Notes under the pieces: model-generated
What the model was told of the DNA's origin: nothing
The model's input: the letters and a program-made list of their open reading frames with translations, nothing else
Databases searched by the model: none
In this document: positions 1 through 8,312 of the stretch, in pieces
Layout of the letters: each line of letters starts with the position of its first letter
Numbering within the stretch: position 1 is the stretch's first letter
Position numbers and translations under genes: made by a program
Assembly: GCA_028280805.1 (NCBI GenBank)
Contig: JANQLB010000103.1
Coordinates: 1-64,000 of the forward strand
Length of the DNA stretch: 64,000 nucleotides
DNA from: Tissierellales bacterium
Lineage (GTDB): Bacteria; Bacillota; Clostridia; Tissierellales; VENL01
Reading direction: 5' to 3'

Positions 1-305
1 AATCTACTGAATACAGTTTGTCACAAATTTTGCCTATCAGCAAGTGCTATCCATCTCCCACTTATAGAAGATGGGAGAATTTCGCACATTTAAGTTAAAT
101 TTGAAAACTATAGACATCCAACCTCAAAACATAATAAAAAATACATCTTCAACTGTTTTGAATATGAATAACTCCTACAACCCCCAAAAATATAAAATCC
201 TAAAATTCGCAAACTCCCTACGGTCAGACAAACAAATTTCTTAAAGGTGAAAATTATCATAAAGTATTATAGGGATGATATACTGTAACTTTTTCTATGA
301 CAACT
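1..305. other. gene-free left edge with a short hairpin
   Basis: No reading frame that I can support. A 7-bp inverted repeat (TCTCCCA at 54-60, TGGGAGA at 72-78) forms a hairpin with an 11-nt loop. It could be the terminator or structured end of an element beginning left of the window. I cannot assign it to a known family. Confidence 0.4.
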
Positions 306-1043
306 TTACTTCTTGCCAACAGTCGCAATATAAACAGTAAACTGTTCTAACCCATCCAAGTTTAAAGCATTATTTATTTTTTCATCATCAAATGCTGCGA
401 TAGCACATACACCGCTATCAATGTCTTCCGCAGCTAAATATAGATTTTGACACACATGCCCAGCGTCTAAATGATAATATCTGTAACTTCTTTCACCGTA
501 ACGCCATTTCATTCTATAAGCAACAGCTATCCAAACAAAAGTCACTGCACTTGGCTCCATCATTGGTTGATTAAAACATGCATCGTTAACTTTACTGCCA
601 ATCTCATCTGATAAATCCACTTCAATAAGCTTATGCTCAATTGCTAAAAACCTATATAATCCGGATTTAATTCCTTCAACATTATTTATCATAAGATAAG
701 TCTCAAAAGCGTGTCTAGCTCCTGCTGACGGCACAGTTCTTATAGTTGCTGGTCTAGATACAACTTGCTTTACTCCTTGTGTACACCATAATAAATATGA
801 AAGTTCCTCTAATGTTAAAGCCTGATTAGAATATTTACGAAGACTTTTTCGATTTTCTATTGCTTCTCTTAAACTAATACTATGTATTTCAATATTCTTT
901 GGCTCTGGTAAGTCAATTATATTACTGTCACTACTATACTCTAGCTGTAGGGGGGGCTGCTTAAGTCCCTTCTGCTGGTCTGATTCTACTGCATATTTAT
1001 ACTTTGTTTCCTCCATGAATCTTTTACCAATGTTCTTTTCCAA
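306..1043 (-). CDS. SagB/ThcOx-type nitroreductase-family oxidoreductase
   Basis: A 245-residue flavin-dependent oxidoreductase of the nitroreductase fold, SagB-type dehydrogenase branch. The Arg-rich segment RKSLRKYS near residue 66 and the later VPSAGARHAFETYL and YHLDAGHVCQNLYLAAE segments match this family, where they contribute to FMN binding. In azole peptide biosynthesis SagB enzymes oxidise azolines made by a YcaO cyclodehydratase. No YcaO gene, precursor peptide or transporter lies beside it, so the substrate is unknown and a general dehydrogenase role is equally likely. The start follows AAAGGAG. The gene is monocistronic as far as the window shows, 150 bases downstream of panD. Confidence 0.8.
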   Translation of the reverse strand: MEKNIGKRFMEETKYKYAVESDQQKGLKQPPLQLEYSSDSNIIDLPEPKNIEIHSISLREAIENRKSLRKYSNQALTLEELSYLLWCTQGVKQVVSRPATIRTVPSAGARHAFETYLMINNVEGIKSGLYRFLAIEHKLIEVDLSDEIGSKVNDACFNQPMMEPSAVTFVWIAVAYRMKWRYGERSYRYYHLDAGHVCQNLYLAAEDIDSGVCAIAAFDDEKINNALNLDGLEQFTVYIATVGKK

Positions 1044-1195
1044 AATAATTCTCCTTTCTATACATAGATTAATAACTTTATAAATCGCTCTAAGCTTAAC
1101 TCTTATTTAAATTATACTATAACGGATTTAATTATAAAACTAATATAAAAGACTTCATAATAAACCTTAAATAGTTTATCATAAAGCCTATTTTT

Positions 1196-1579
1196 TTATC
1201 TTATCTCACCATGAACCTCTACATCTGCTTTATCAACTATTCTATTATTTTCATCAACAAAAACTATCTTAGGCTTAAGGTCTTTAACTTCCTTCTCATC
1301 AATCCAACAGTAAGCAATAATTATAATATTATCTCCCGGTTGAACAAGTCTGGCAGCTGCACCATTTAAACATATTTCACCACTGTCAGCCTTACCTTCT
1401 ATAACATAAGTTTCAAGTCTGGCACCATTGTAATTATTAACAATCTGTACTCTTTCCCCGGGTAATATGCCTGAAGCCTCCAACAATGTTTTATCTATCG
1501 TAATACTGCCAACATAATTTAAATTTGCCTCTGTTACTGTCGCTCTGTGTATTTTTCCTTTGTACATGTTTAAAAGCAT
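1196..1579 (-). CDS. panD: aspartate 1-decarboxylase
   Basis: Makes beta-alanine from L-aspartate for pantothenate synthesis in the cytoplasm. The proenzyme self-cleaves at a Gly-Ser pair to form the pyruvoyl cofactor; that pair is visible in NYVGSITID about 28 residues in. The 127-residue length fits the family. The first ATG is preferred because GGAGG sits 7 bases upstream, inside the end of panC, although many homologues start at the later MYKGKIH. It directly abuts the panC stop and is the last gene of the operon. Confidence 0.95.
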   Translation of the reverse strand: MLLNMYKGKIHRATVTEANLNYVGSITIDKTLLEASGILPGERVQIVNNYNGARLETYVIEGKADSGEICLNGAAARLVQPGDNIIIIAYCWIDEKEVKDLKPKIVFVDENNRIVDKADVEVHGEIR

Positions 1580-2431
1580 TTATTTTACCTCCACTTTGAT
1601 ATTGTCAATCAATCTTGGCTTACCTATCTTGACCGCTACTGCTATAAGAATATCCCCTTGCAGGGTATTTACATCTTCCAAAGTTTTTGCATCTACTATT
1701 TCTACATAATCTATTTTAGCATAATCAACAGTATTAATGTTATCAATAATGAATTTCTTTATCTCTTTAGCTTCTTTAGCTCCATTCTCAATCATCTTCT
1801 TAGCCAAAAATAAAGATTTTGATAGAATTGCTGCATCTTCTCTTTCCTTAGAGTTAAGGTAAGAGTTCCTGGAACTAAGAGCTAATCCGTCTTCTTCTCT
1901 TACTATTGGGCAGGATATTATATCTATATCAAAATTTAAATCTCTAACCATTTTTTCTATTACGGCAACTTGTTGAGCATCTTTCTGTCCAAAGTATGCT
2001 CTATTAGGAGCTACAATATTAAAAAGTTTAGAAACTACAGTTGTCACACCTCTAAAGTGACCTTTTCTTGAACTTCCACAAAGTTTTTTAGTTATTTGAC
2101 CTTCTACGTCTACATAAGTCTTATATGCTTTATTATACATTTCATCCACTGATGGTACAAATACAAAATCTACTCTTTGAGATTTTAATAGTTGAAAATC
2201 TCTATCTAAGTCTCTAGGATAGCTTTCTAAATCTTCTCCAGCACCAAACTGTGTAGGATTAACAAATATACTTACAACTACTATATCATTTTCTTCTTTA
2301 GCTTTTTTGACTAAAGATAAATGACCATCATGTAAATACCCCATAGTTGGTACAAAACCTATTGATTTGTCTGCTTTTTTTATGATTTTAACATGATTTC
2401 TTATTTCATCTATTGTATTACAAATTTTCAT
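1580..2431 (-). CDS. panC: pantothenate synthetase (pantoate-beta-alanine ligase)
   Basis: Condenses pantoate with beta-alanine using ATP, through a pantoyl-adenylate intermediate. The 283-residue length is normal. The nucleotidyltransferase HIGH-like motif appears as HDGH in FVPTMGYLHDGHLSLV near residue 33, followed by VNPTQFG and YPRDLDRD. A KMSKS-like LALSSRNSYL lies near residue 183. It is followed without a gap by panD, so the step and the supply of its second substrate are probably translationally coupled. Confidence 0.96.
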   Translation of the reverse strand: MKICNTIDEIRNHVKIIKKADKSIGFVPTMGYLHDGHLSLVKKAKEENDIVVVSIFVNPTQFGAGEDLESYPRDLDRDFQLLKSQRVDFVFVPSVDEMYNKAYKTYVDVEGQITKKLCGSSRKGHFRGVTTVVSKLFNIVAPNRAYFGQKDAQQVAVIEKMVRDLNFDIDIISCPIVREEDGLALSSRNSYLNSKEREDAAILSKSLFLAKKMIENGAKEAKEIKKFIIDNINTVDYAKIDYVEIVDAKTLEDVNTLQGDILIAVAVKIGKPRLIDNIKVEVK

Positions 2432-2487
2432 TTTATGCCTCCTATTGCTTCTTGTTACTATTGAGATAATTAAGATTAATATATAGT

Positions 2488-2823
2488 CTATCTTTTCATT
2501 GCTTCATATCTATCTTTTTGATTAAAAAAAGTCATATCTGCATAACCTGCAAAAATTTTTCCTGAATGCTTAACACCTTTTGGAATAAGATATCTATCAC
2601 CTTTAGTATATATTTTCGTAATACCATCTATAGTTAATTGGATTTTTCCTTCGAGAACAATTCCCCATTGAGCTTCATGGGAATGCTCTGGTAAATCAAC
2701 ATCCTTTTCAAATCTCATGAAAATTATCTGGTGATTATCCCCTTGAGATAAATATGCGTTTATTCCGTCTAAGGGTATGTCTGCCTGTGGTAAATTTAAA
2801 ATAGGTTCTGGAAAAACACTCAT
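2488..2823 (-). CDS. small cupin-domain protein inside the pantothenate operon
   Basis: A 111-residue single-domain cupin. Metal-binding motif 1 is clear in LPEHSHEAQWGIVLEGK (two His and a Glu, then Gly), and motif 2 in YLIPKGVKHSGKIFAG. Such proteins bind a metal and act as small enzymes or sugar/ligand-binding proteins; the substrate cannot be read from sequence. It lies between panB (19 bases upstream) and panC (56 bases downstream), on the same strand and with its own AGGAGG-type site, so it is probably co-transcribed with the pantothenate genes. It is not a known pathway enzyme. An accessory or regulatory role is inference. Confidence 0.75.
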   Translation of the reverse strand: MSVFPEPILNLPQADIPLDGINAYLSQGDNHQIIFMRFEKDVDLPEHSHEAQWGIVLEGKIQLTIDGITKIYTKGDRYLIPKGVKHSGKIFAGYADMTFFNQKDRYEAMKR

Positions 2824-2842
2824 TTTAATCCTCCTAAACTCA

Positions 2843-3679
2843 CTAATATAATTTATCTAGAACTTCATCTTTTATGCTGAATACATGCTCATCTGAAGGA
2901 AATTCTCTTTTACTTATTTCTTCTAAGTATTTCTTTACCGCTCCATCTATTGATTGACCTAAGTTTGTGTACTGCTTAACAAATTTAGGAGTGAAGTTTT
3001 TATACATTCCCAGCATATCTTGTATAACAAGAACCTGTCCATCACAATACCTTCCGGCACCAATACCTATAGTTGGAATATCAAGTTTTTCAGTGATCAG
3101 CTTTGATAATCTCTCAGGAATACATTCTAATACTATAGCAAAAACTCCTGCCTCTTGCAGTAATAAAGCATCTTCAATAATTTTTCTAGCTTGTTCTTCA
3201 CTTTTACCTTGAACCTTAAATCCTCCAAAGATATTAACTGATTGAGGAGTTAGACCTAAATGTCCAACAACAGGAATTTGTGCTTTTACTATAGCTTTAA
3301 TTTTATCAATTATTTCTCTTCCACCTTCTAATTTAACAGCATGAACGTTTCCCTCTTGAATTAACCTTCCAGCATTTCTTATACTTTCTTCAACACTAAT
3401 ATGATAAGATAAGAAAGGCATATCTCCTATTATCATTGCATTTTCTGCTCCTCTTGAAACAGCTTTACAATGATGAATCATATCATCCATAGTTACCTGT
3501 AAAGTGTTTTCGTATCCCAGCATAACCATACCTAATGAATCTCCTACTAATAAACTGTCAACTCCAGCTTCATCTAGTGTTTTTGCAGTGGAGTAATCAT
3601 AAGCGGTGAGCATTGAAATTACTTGTTTATTCTTTTTTGCATTTAAAAATGAACTTACAGTAAATTTTTTATTATTCAT
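2843..3679 (-). CDS. panB: 3-methyl-2-oxobutanoate hydroxymethyltransferase
   Basis: First committed step of pantoate synthesis: transfers a hydroxymethyl group from 5,10-methylene-tetrahydrofolate to 2-oxoisovalerate. The 278-residue TIM-barrel enzyme shows the family segments [35 protein letters not shown] (Mg-binding Asp region) and [12 protein letters not shown] (catalytic Glu), and ends with a C-terminal region typical of the family. Its start overlaps the end of the upstream ketopantoate reductase candidate by 8 bases, indicating coupling. Confidence 0.96.
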   Translation of the reverse strand: MNNKKFTVSSFLNAKKNKQVISMLTAYDYSTAKTLDEAGVDSLLVGDSLGMVMLGYENTLQVTMDDMIHHCKAVSRGAENAMIIGDMPFLSYHISVEESIRNAGRLIQEGNVHAVKLEGGREIIDKIKAIVKAQIPVVGHLGLTPQSVNIFGGFKVQGKSEEQARKIIEDALLLQEAGVFAIVLECIPERLSKLITEKLDIPTIGIGAGRYCDGQVLVIQDMLGMYKNFTPKFVKQYTNLGQSIDGAVKKYLEEISKREFPSDEHVFSIKDEVLDKLY

Positions 3680-4547
3680 AATTACACCCTTTCATTATTT
3701 TTTTTAATTTATCTATCTTTTCTAAATTTTTAAGTTTTTCTTTCTGTGCCACTTCAATCGTAGCAAATCCTAAAGTTTTATACATATCTAACCACTGAGG
3801 ATTAATATTTTTTAAAGCTTCAATATGTTTTTCAATAGTATTTACATCTCCTCTGGCTATTGGTCCAGTTAAAGCTTTTGATGTCCCAAGATTTTTTATG
3901 TTTTCTATGCTCCCTTGTATCAAAGGATATAAGGCTTTATATCCTTTGTCTTTATCTATACCAATAGTTTCAAATATTGATAATCCATAATCTAACAGGC
4001 TTACTAAATAATTTGATACTACGCAGGCAGCAACATGATATAGAGCTTTCTGTTCAGTTTGTATAATGAAATACTTATTCCCGGTAGTCTTTAATATATC
4101 TTCTATAACTTTAATTTTCTCTTTGTCTCCCTCTAGGCTAAAAACTGTATGTTGTAAATCCTTTACTGCACTTTTTATGTCAGCAAATGATTGTAAAGGA
4201 TGCAGTGAGTAAATATAACAACCCTTTTTCTTTAACTTTTCTAAAATTTTTGATGAGTCAGCACCACTCATATGAACTACTATTTTTTCTTCATTGATTA
4301 AGCCTTCGTCTAATAGCCTGTTGCAAATATTTGATATTTCATCATCATTTGTAGTTATAAATAATAAGTCTGAATTTTTCACTAAAGATTCAAGCTTTAT
4401 GGATGCATTACTATTTGTCAAAGCTGCTGCATTTTGAGCAGATTCATAAGTTCTACTGTAATATCCTAAAATATTATAATTCTTTTCCTTTAAATAAACA
4501 CCCATAGCAGTTCCAACTTTTCCTGCTCCTATAAATCCAATCTTCAA
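3672..4547 (-). CDS. panG: Rossmann/DUF2520 protein, probable PanG-type ketopantoate reductase
   Basis: About 291 residues with an N-terminal dinucleotide-binding motif ([15 protein letters not shown]) and a C-terminal DUF2520 helical domain ([11 protein letters not shown] and [15 protein letters not shown] segments). Proteins of this family have been described as PanG, a ketopantoate reductase unrelated to PanE. The operon otherwise lacks a pantoate-forming reductase, so this gene plausibly fills that step. TTG at 4547 is preferred because AGGGG lies 9 bases upstream. The in-frame ATG at 4556 directly touches that site. It overlaps panB by 8 bases. Confidence 0.82.
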   Translation of the reverse strand: MKIGFIGAGKVGTAMGVYLKEKNYNILGYYSRTYESAQNAAALTNSNASIKLESLVKNSDLLFITTNDDEISNICNRLLDEGLINEEKIVVHMSGADSSKILEKLKKKGCYIYSLHPLQSFADIKSAVKDLQHTVFSLEGDKEKIKVIEDILKTTGNKYFIIQTEQKALYHVAACVVSNYLVSLLDYGLSIFETIGIDKDKGYKALYPLIQGSIENIKNLGTSKALTGPIARGDVNTIEKHIEALKNINPQWLDMYKTLGFATIEVAQKEKLKNLEKIDKLKKIMKGCNYE

Positions 4548-4556
4548 AATAATCAT

Positions 4557-5122
4557 CCCCTACTAAGTTAATTTAAAGCTCAAAAAAACCCTTCTAGTCA
4601 GTAGTTTTCTACAGACACAGAAAGGCTATGTAAAAATATCTATATTTTTAATAAGTTAAAGCTATAAAGTTTAAAACACAGCAAACAAAAGTTATAACAA
4701 TAACTCAATAAATACATATTTAACCTACTCTGTCTCTGTCCAATGGATCAAAGCAATATTCAGGTTCTCATTTTTAATTTTAATTTAAAATACAAATTAA
4801 CGGTTTGACTCCTAGGATGTCAACCACAATAATTTTAACACATTACAGTTCTAAAAACAATAGTAAAATTAAATATATATGATTAATTTGTGATAATGTC
4901 ACCTTATAATTATCTTTAGAAAATGTCACCCCTTTGGCTAAAATATAAATATGAATACAGAGGTGCGTTATCTAATGAATCAAAAACAACTAAATAGATT
5001 TAAAAGTCATTGTACGTCATACCGCTCTTTAAGGACAAGTAGTTCATGACATTTTAACGAATCGTATATCTTATCTTTTTTAACTTTTACTGGTTAGAGA
5101 TTTTTTCAAGGTGGAGCTTTCA
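4557..5122. other. intergenic region with a possible insertion-sequence remnant
   Basis: No intact gene. On the plus strand a short frame at about 4976 begins MNQKQLNRFKSH and stops after 25 codons. Its opening resembles the first residues of ISNCY-type transposases. ATGTCACC-like strings at about 4894 and 4922 and TGACATTTTAAC at about 5047 could be worn terminal repeats. This is a weak reading. Confidence 0.3.
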
Positions 5123-5866
5123 CTATTCAAATTTAAAAGTCTTATATCCAAGCACTCCACATAAAAACGTTGCTATAATTACTATCAACAAGTGATTACC
5201 CGTAAGAATACTTATTTCATTCCATGAGTATTGTACTAATTTTACGGCATGGGTAGTTGGCAAAACAAAAGATACTTTTTTCATGAAGTCTGGAAATAAT
5301 TCAACAGGGAACATAAATCCTCCTAAGAATAGAATTCCAAAGTAAATAATTAAAGCTACTGACTGTGCAGATTTTGGATCTTTAAAAACACTTCCTAGAA
5401 ATATCCCAAAGAAGTAACACATAAAAAATGATATAACTAACGTTATTAAGAATGAATTAAATAAAGTGCTGGGTACACTAGCAGAGTATACTAAGGTTGC
5501 TACTAAAAAAAGTGCTGTAATAGTTAAAGCAGCTACTAATAATTGTACTAACATACTAGCAGTTAAATAATGTTTTTTTGTAGCTGGAGTTAATCTAAGT
5601 CTTTTAAAAAAATTAATTTCTCTTGTATGAATCAATCCTAAACCAACATTTCCTACGCCTAATACAAACAATGATAGCATAGCATACATTGGTAGTGCCA
5701 TATCAACAATTGAAACATCTACACCTTGAAGATTAATTGTTTCATCAAATACCTCTGCTTGAAATATTAGCATCATTATTGGCATTGCAATACCAAAAAT
5801 AGTTGCAAAAGGATTCCTAAGTAACATTCTCATTTCAGCTTTAAATAGTCCTCTAAATATATTCAT
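5123..5866 (-). CDS. ABC-2 type transporter permease
   Basis: A 247-residue membrane protein of the ABC-2 permease family with about six hydrophobic segments. The conserved region before the last helices is visible in GSVFKDPKSAQSVALIIYFG and FLGGFMFPVELFPDFM. It is encoded 22 bases after the ATPase at 5889-6578, with which it should form an export complex. Related pairs export drugs, peptides or polysaccharide precursors. Nothing nearby fixes the substrate. Confidence 0.88.
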   Translation of the reverse strand: MNIFRGLFKAEMRMLLRNPFATIFGIAMPIMMLIFQAEVFDETINLQGVDVSIVDMALPMYAMLSLFVLGVGNVGLGLIHTREINFFKRLRLTPATKKHYLTASMLVQLLVAALTITALFLVATLVYSASVPSTLFNSFLITLVISFFMCYFFGIFLGSVFKDPKSAQSVALIIYFGILFLGGFMFPVELFPDFMKKVSFVLPTTHAVKLVQYSWNEISILTGNHLLIVIIATFLCGVLGYKTFKFE

Positions 5867-5888
5867 TTATATCTCTCCTATTCTCTTT

Positions 5889-6578
5889 TTAAGCTAATTG
5901 TTTTTCTGCAAATTCTTGAAGATTTTTACAATCATATTTTTCAATTAAATCTCTTGGGCTTCCACTATCGAAAATTTTACCATCTTTTAAAACAAATACT
6001 TTGTTGCATATAGTTTCGACTTCGTCCATATAATGACTTACCATTAAAATAGTTCTGTTTTGTTCTTTATTAAGTTTTTTAATTAATTTTTGTATCTCCG
6101 CTCTACTAAATGCATCTAATCCAGTAGTTAATTCATCAAGTATTAGCAGTTTTGGCTGATGAATTAATGAAATCAATATACTTAACTTCTGTTTTTGTCC
6201 ACCAGAAAGAGATTTAATTTTTTGATTCATTACTTCGGTTAAATCTAATATTTCTATTAATTCTTCTACATTCCCACAGAGATTACCATATATATCTTTC
6301 CATAATTCAATTACTTCTTTAACTTTAAACCGTTCATCAAATTCGGAGCTTTGTGTTTGCACTCCAATATATTTATATATATCTTTTTCATTAAAGCTAT
6401 ATTCAACCATACCTTGATCTTGTTTTTTTAATTTGCATATAATGTCAATAAGTGTTGTTTTACCAGCACCATTCTTTCCTATTAATGCAACAAGATCTCC
6501 CTTATTGATTTCTAAATCTACCTCTTTTAGTACACGCTTATTCCCATAACTTTTTTCAATCCCTTTAATACGAATCAT
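5889..6578 (-). CDS. ABC transporter ATP-binding protein (ABC-2 exporter)
   Basis: A 229-residue nucleotide-binding subunit: Walker A GKNGAGKTT near residue 36, signature LSGGQKQKLS, Walker B KLLILDELTTGLD and H-loop MVSHYMDEVE. It is first in a two-gene operon with the ABC-2 permease. The order and size fit DrrA/CcmA-like exporters used for antibiotic or toxin efflux. No regulator is adjacent, and the 960 bases upstream are decayed DNA. Confidence 0.9.
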   Translation of the reverse strand: MIRIKGIEKSYGNKRVLKEVDLEINKGDLVALIGKNGAGKTTLIDIICKLKKQDQGMVEYSFNEKDIYKYIGVQTQSSEFDERFKVKEVIELWKDIYGNLCGNVEELIEILDLTEVMNQKIKSLSGGQKQKLSILISLIHQPKLLILDELTTGLDAFSRAEIQKLIKKLNKEQNRTILMVSHYMDEVETICNKVFVLKDGKIFDSGSPRDLIEKYDCKNLQEFAEKQLA

Positions 6579-6740
6579 TGTTTCACTCCTTCAGCTATAT
6601 TTTATTAGTCAATTTCTAATGCTAAAAGCATTGAAAATACTATACTTAAATTAAAGTTTTTATTTATTTTACTCCTCAAATAGGTATAAATGTTATATAC
6701 ATCACTATAAAACAAAAACCCATTGAGGAGGAAGTTTCTT

Positions 6741-6988
6741 ATGAATTGTTTGAATAATTATTCTCAAATATCTTTGTTTGATGCATATCATAGTCTTGTT
6801 GAACAATCCTATGAAGAACCTTGTAATTTTTTTATGCTTTTGAAAAAACACTTTGATTTATATACTTTATTTTAAATTAATTGGAGGATAGCAGGTACTG
6901 TCGGAAAGGATTACTACATTGTTTATTATTGGCTGTTCAAGTGCTGTTGAAGCATCAGTTTTTTAGATTACCGACAAAAATGCCATAA
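6741..6988 (+). pseudogene. possible transposase remnant with a 44-codon N-terminal ORF
   Basis: ATG at 6741 follows AGGAGGAAG and opens 44 codons to 6875, containing SQISLFDAYHSL and FFMLLKKHFDLYTLF. This resembles the start of transposases in which a paired ISLF and L-HFDL segment precedes the main domain. Another frame then encodes RYCRKGLLHCLLLAVQVL and KHQFFRLPTKMP to a stop at 6988. Together they look like a deleted insertion-sequence transposase. I recognise the pattern only loosely. The good ribosome binding site means a real 44-residue peptide cannot be excluded. Confidence 0.4.
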
Positions 6989-7176
6989 TAACTGCCAGTC
7001 CAAAAGCTAATATTCTTGAAAAAATCTTTTGTTATTCAAATTTACACACCTTATAATTTTTACGCTTCTAAAAATTAATTGTCGTGTCGATTTTTGTCTT
7101 TTTTTTGTATAATATGCTTATCAGATTATATACATAGTATCATTCGCCTTTAACATATGTAAAGTTAAAATTCAGA

Positions 7177-7302
7177 AAATTATTATATAAACAAACCTTT
7201 AAAAATTTAAAATCCAGCAGAGATAATCTCTGCCGGATTTTTATCAAGAACTTTTTGCGTAAGGGATTGTAGATCCACTATAACATTTTGAAAATATTTC
7301 TT
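7177..7302. repeat. copy 1 of a ~120-bp direct repeat (partner 17107-17232)
   Basis: Ungapped match to 17107-17232, about 108 of 117 bases identical over the core by eye, same orientation and 9.93 kb apart. It contains a near-perfect palindrome (7210-7240, 15-base arms with one mismatch). On the minus strand both copies encode the same 31-residue tail ending in NPAEIISAGF or NPVEIISAGF, so they may be the 3' ends of two related, now broken genes rather than a mobile repeat. Confidence 0.8.
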
Positions 7303-7515
7303 TTAGGTATAGGTATTTTCTATACCTTCTCCATCTTTTCCCTTTCTGGTTACTGCCATTATTTCATTATCTATAATTCCATGTTCAAGTAACATCTTTG
7401 ATATTTGTGGTAAATATTCTTTGACCACCTCACGTTGCAATCTTTTACTGGATGTTGATATAATAATTAATAATAGGTGTTTTTTTATCCTTGATTAGAT
7501 TTAAAAGTGCTTTGA
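7207..7515 (-). pseudogene. broken ORF, possible helicase-like remnant
   Basis: One continuous minus-strand frame interrupted by a TAA at 7303-7305. Upstream of the stop it reads LLLIISTSSKRLQREVVKEY and later EIMAVTRKGK, reminiscent of the motif Ia region of DinG/XPD-type helicases (isoleucine-serine-threonine, then LQ, then a VKGK-like turn). Downstream it reads KKYFQNVIVDLQSL to a final stop. No start codon or intact domain is present. The family guess is tentative. Confidence 0.35.
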
Positions 7516-7536
7516 TGGCTTAATCTCCTTTTTTTC

Positions 7537-8160
7537 TTATTCAATACTCAATAAAATCATGTAATTATACCCCAAATCAATGTAGCTAATTTTCTTAAAA
7601 CCATAAGGTTTCATTATACCTTCTAATTCTTCTGATGACCAACGTTTTACCTTAGGTGGACCAAATGGGGTATCAATTTTTTTGCATTCAATGATAGCTA
7701 CTCGCCCGCTTGGTTTCAAAACACGTCGAATTTCATTAAATAGAATATGCTTGCATTCATGAAGATCAAGTGTATGAAGCACTGTAGATATTAAACAAAT
7801 ATCAATACAGTCATCTTCAATAGGTATAGGTTCTTCAATACTCGATACATGTGTCTGAATATTCGTTAATCCTTGCTTATTTACTTCCAATTGGAATTTG
7901 TCAATTATTCCCTTCCATTTATCTAGTGCATAAACAACGCCTGAATCTCCTACCAGCTTAGATGCCTGAATACTGTAATCACCTGCCCCACATCCTAAAT
8001 CCAAAAATCTATAACCATCCTTAATTTTTAATTCGTTAAAAATAACATCTGGATCATGCATAAAATAACTGCTAGGTCCTTTTCTTTCAGCACTGTGTAC
8101 ACAATTGTGTTTAAATAAATGTTCGCTTTTAAATCCATTATTATCTTTCATCATTATCAT
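7537..8160 (-). CDS. class I SAM-dependent methyltransferase
   Basis: About 207 residues. Motif I of the SAM-binding fold is LDLGCGAGDYS near residue 54, followed by an acidic residue in VVYALDKW, the DDCIDICLISTVLHTL segment and RRVLKPSGRVAIIE, all typical of UbiE/Methyltransf_11 proteins. The substrate is unknown. Three closely spaced ATGs (8160, 8154, 8151) follow GGAAAGGAA; the second or third has the best spacing. It lies downstream of the dehydratase activase gene on the same strand, separated by a 150-base region with an inverted repeat. Confidence 0.85.
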   Translation of the reverse strand: MIMMKDNNGFKSEHLFKHNCVHSAERKGPSSYFMHDPDVIFNELKIKDGYRFLDLGCGAGDYSIQASKLVGDSGVVYALDKWKGIIDKFQLEVNKQGLTNIQTHVSSIEEPIPIEDDCIDICLISTVLHTLDLHECKHILFNEIRRVLKPSGRVAIIECKKIDTPFGPPKVKRWSSEELEGIMKPYGFKKISYIDLGYNYMILLSIE

Positions 8161-8227
8161 TTCCTTTCCATATTTTCTCTTATTCTAATAGGAGTCAATC
8201 CACAAAAATAATTTCGTATGGGTCTTA

Positions 8228-8274
8228 CTACCAGATACGGTTGTCAATATTATTTCATATACTGTATCTGGTAG
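8228..8274. repeat. 11-bp inverted repeat with 25-base spacer
   Basis: CTACCAGATAC at 8228-8238 and GTATCTGGTAG at 8264-8274 are exact reverse complements. Neither side carries a T-run, so a simple terminator is unlikely. The right arm overlaps ACTGTATCTG, matching one half of the operators at 12883 and 16463, so it may be a degenerate Crp-family site upstream of the methyltransferase gene. Confidence 0.5.
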
Positions 8275-8312
8275 ATAATTTATCCATTATTATTTTTTGT
8301 ACCTAACCCAAT

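Larger units (their letters stand above)
6579..7536. other. decayed 960-base gap between exporter and methyltransferase
   Basis: Holds the possible transposase remnant at 6741-6988, one copy of a repeated segment (7177-7302) and a broken reading frame on the minus strand (7207-7515). The remaining 7000-7176 is AT-rich with nothing I can name. Confidence 0.6.

Noticed and set aside
7210-7240. Near-perfect palindrome as an intrinsic terminator
   Set aside because: No T-run follows on either strand, and it also encodes the C-terminus of the broken gene.
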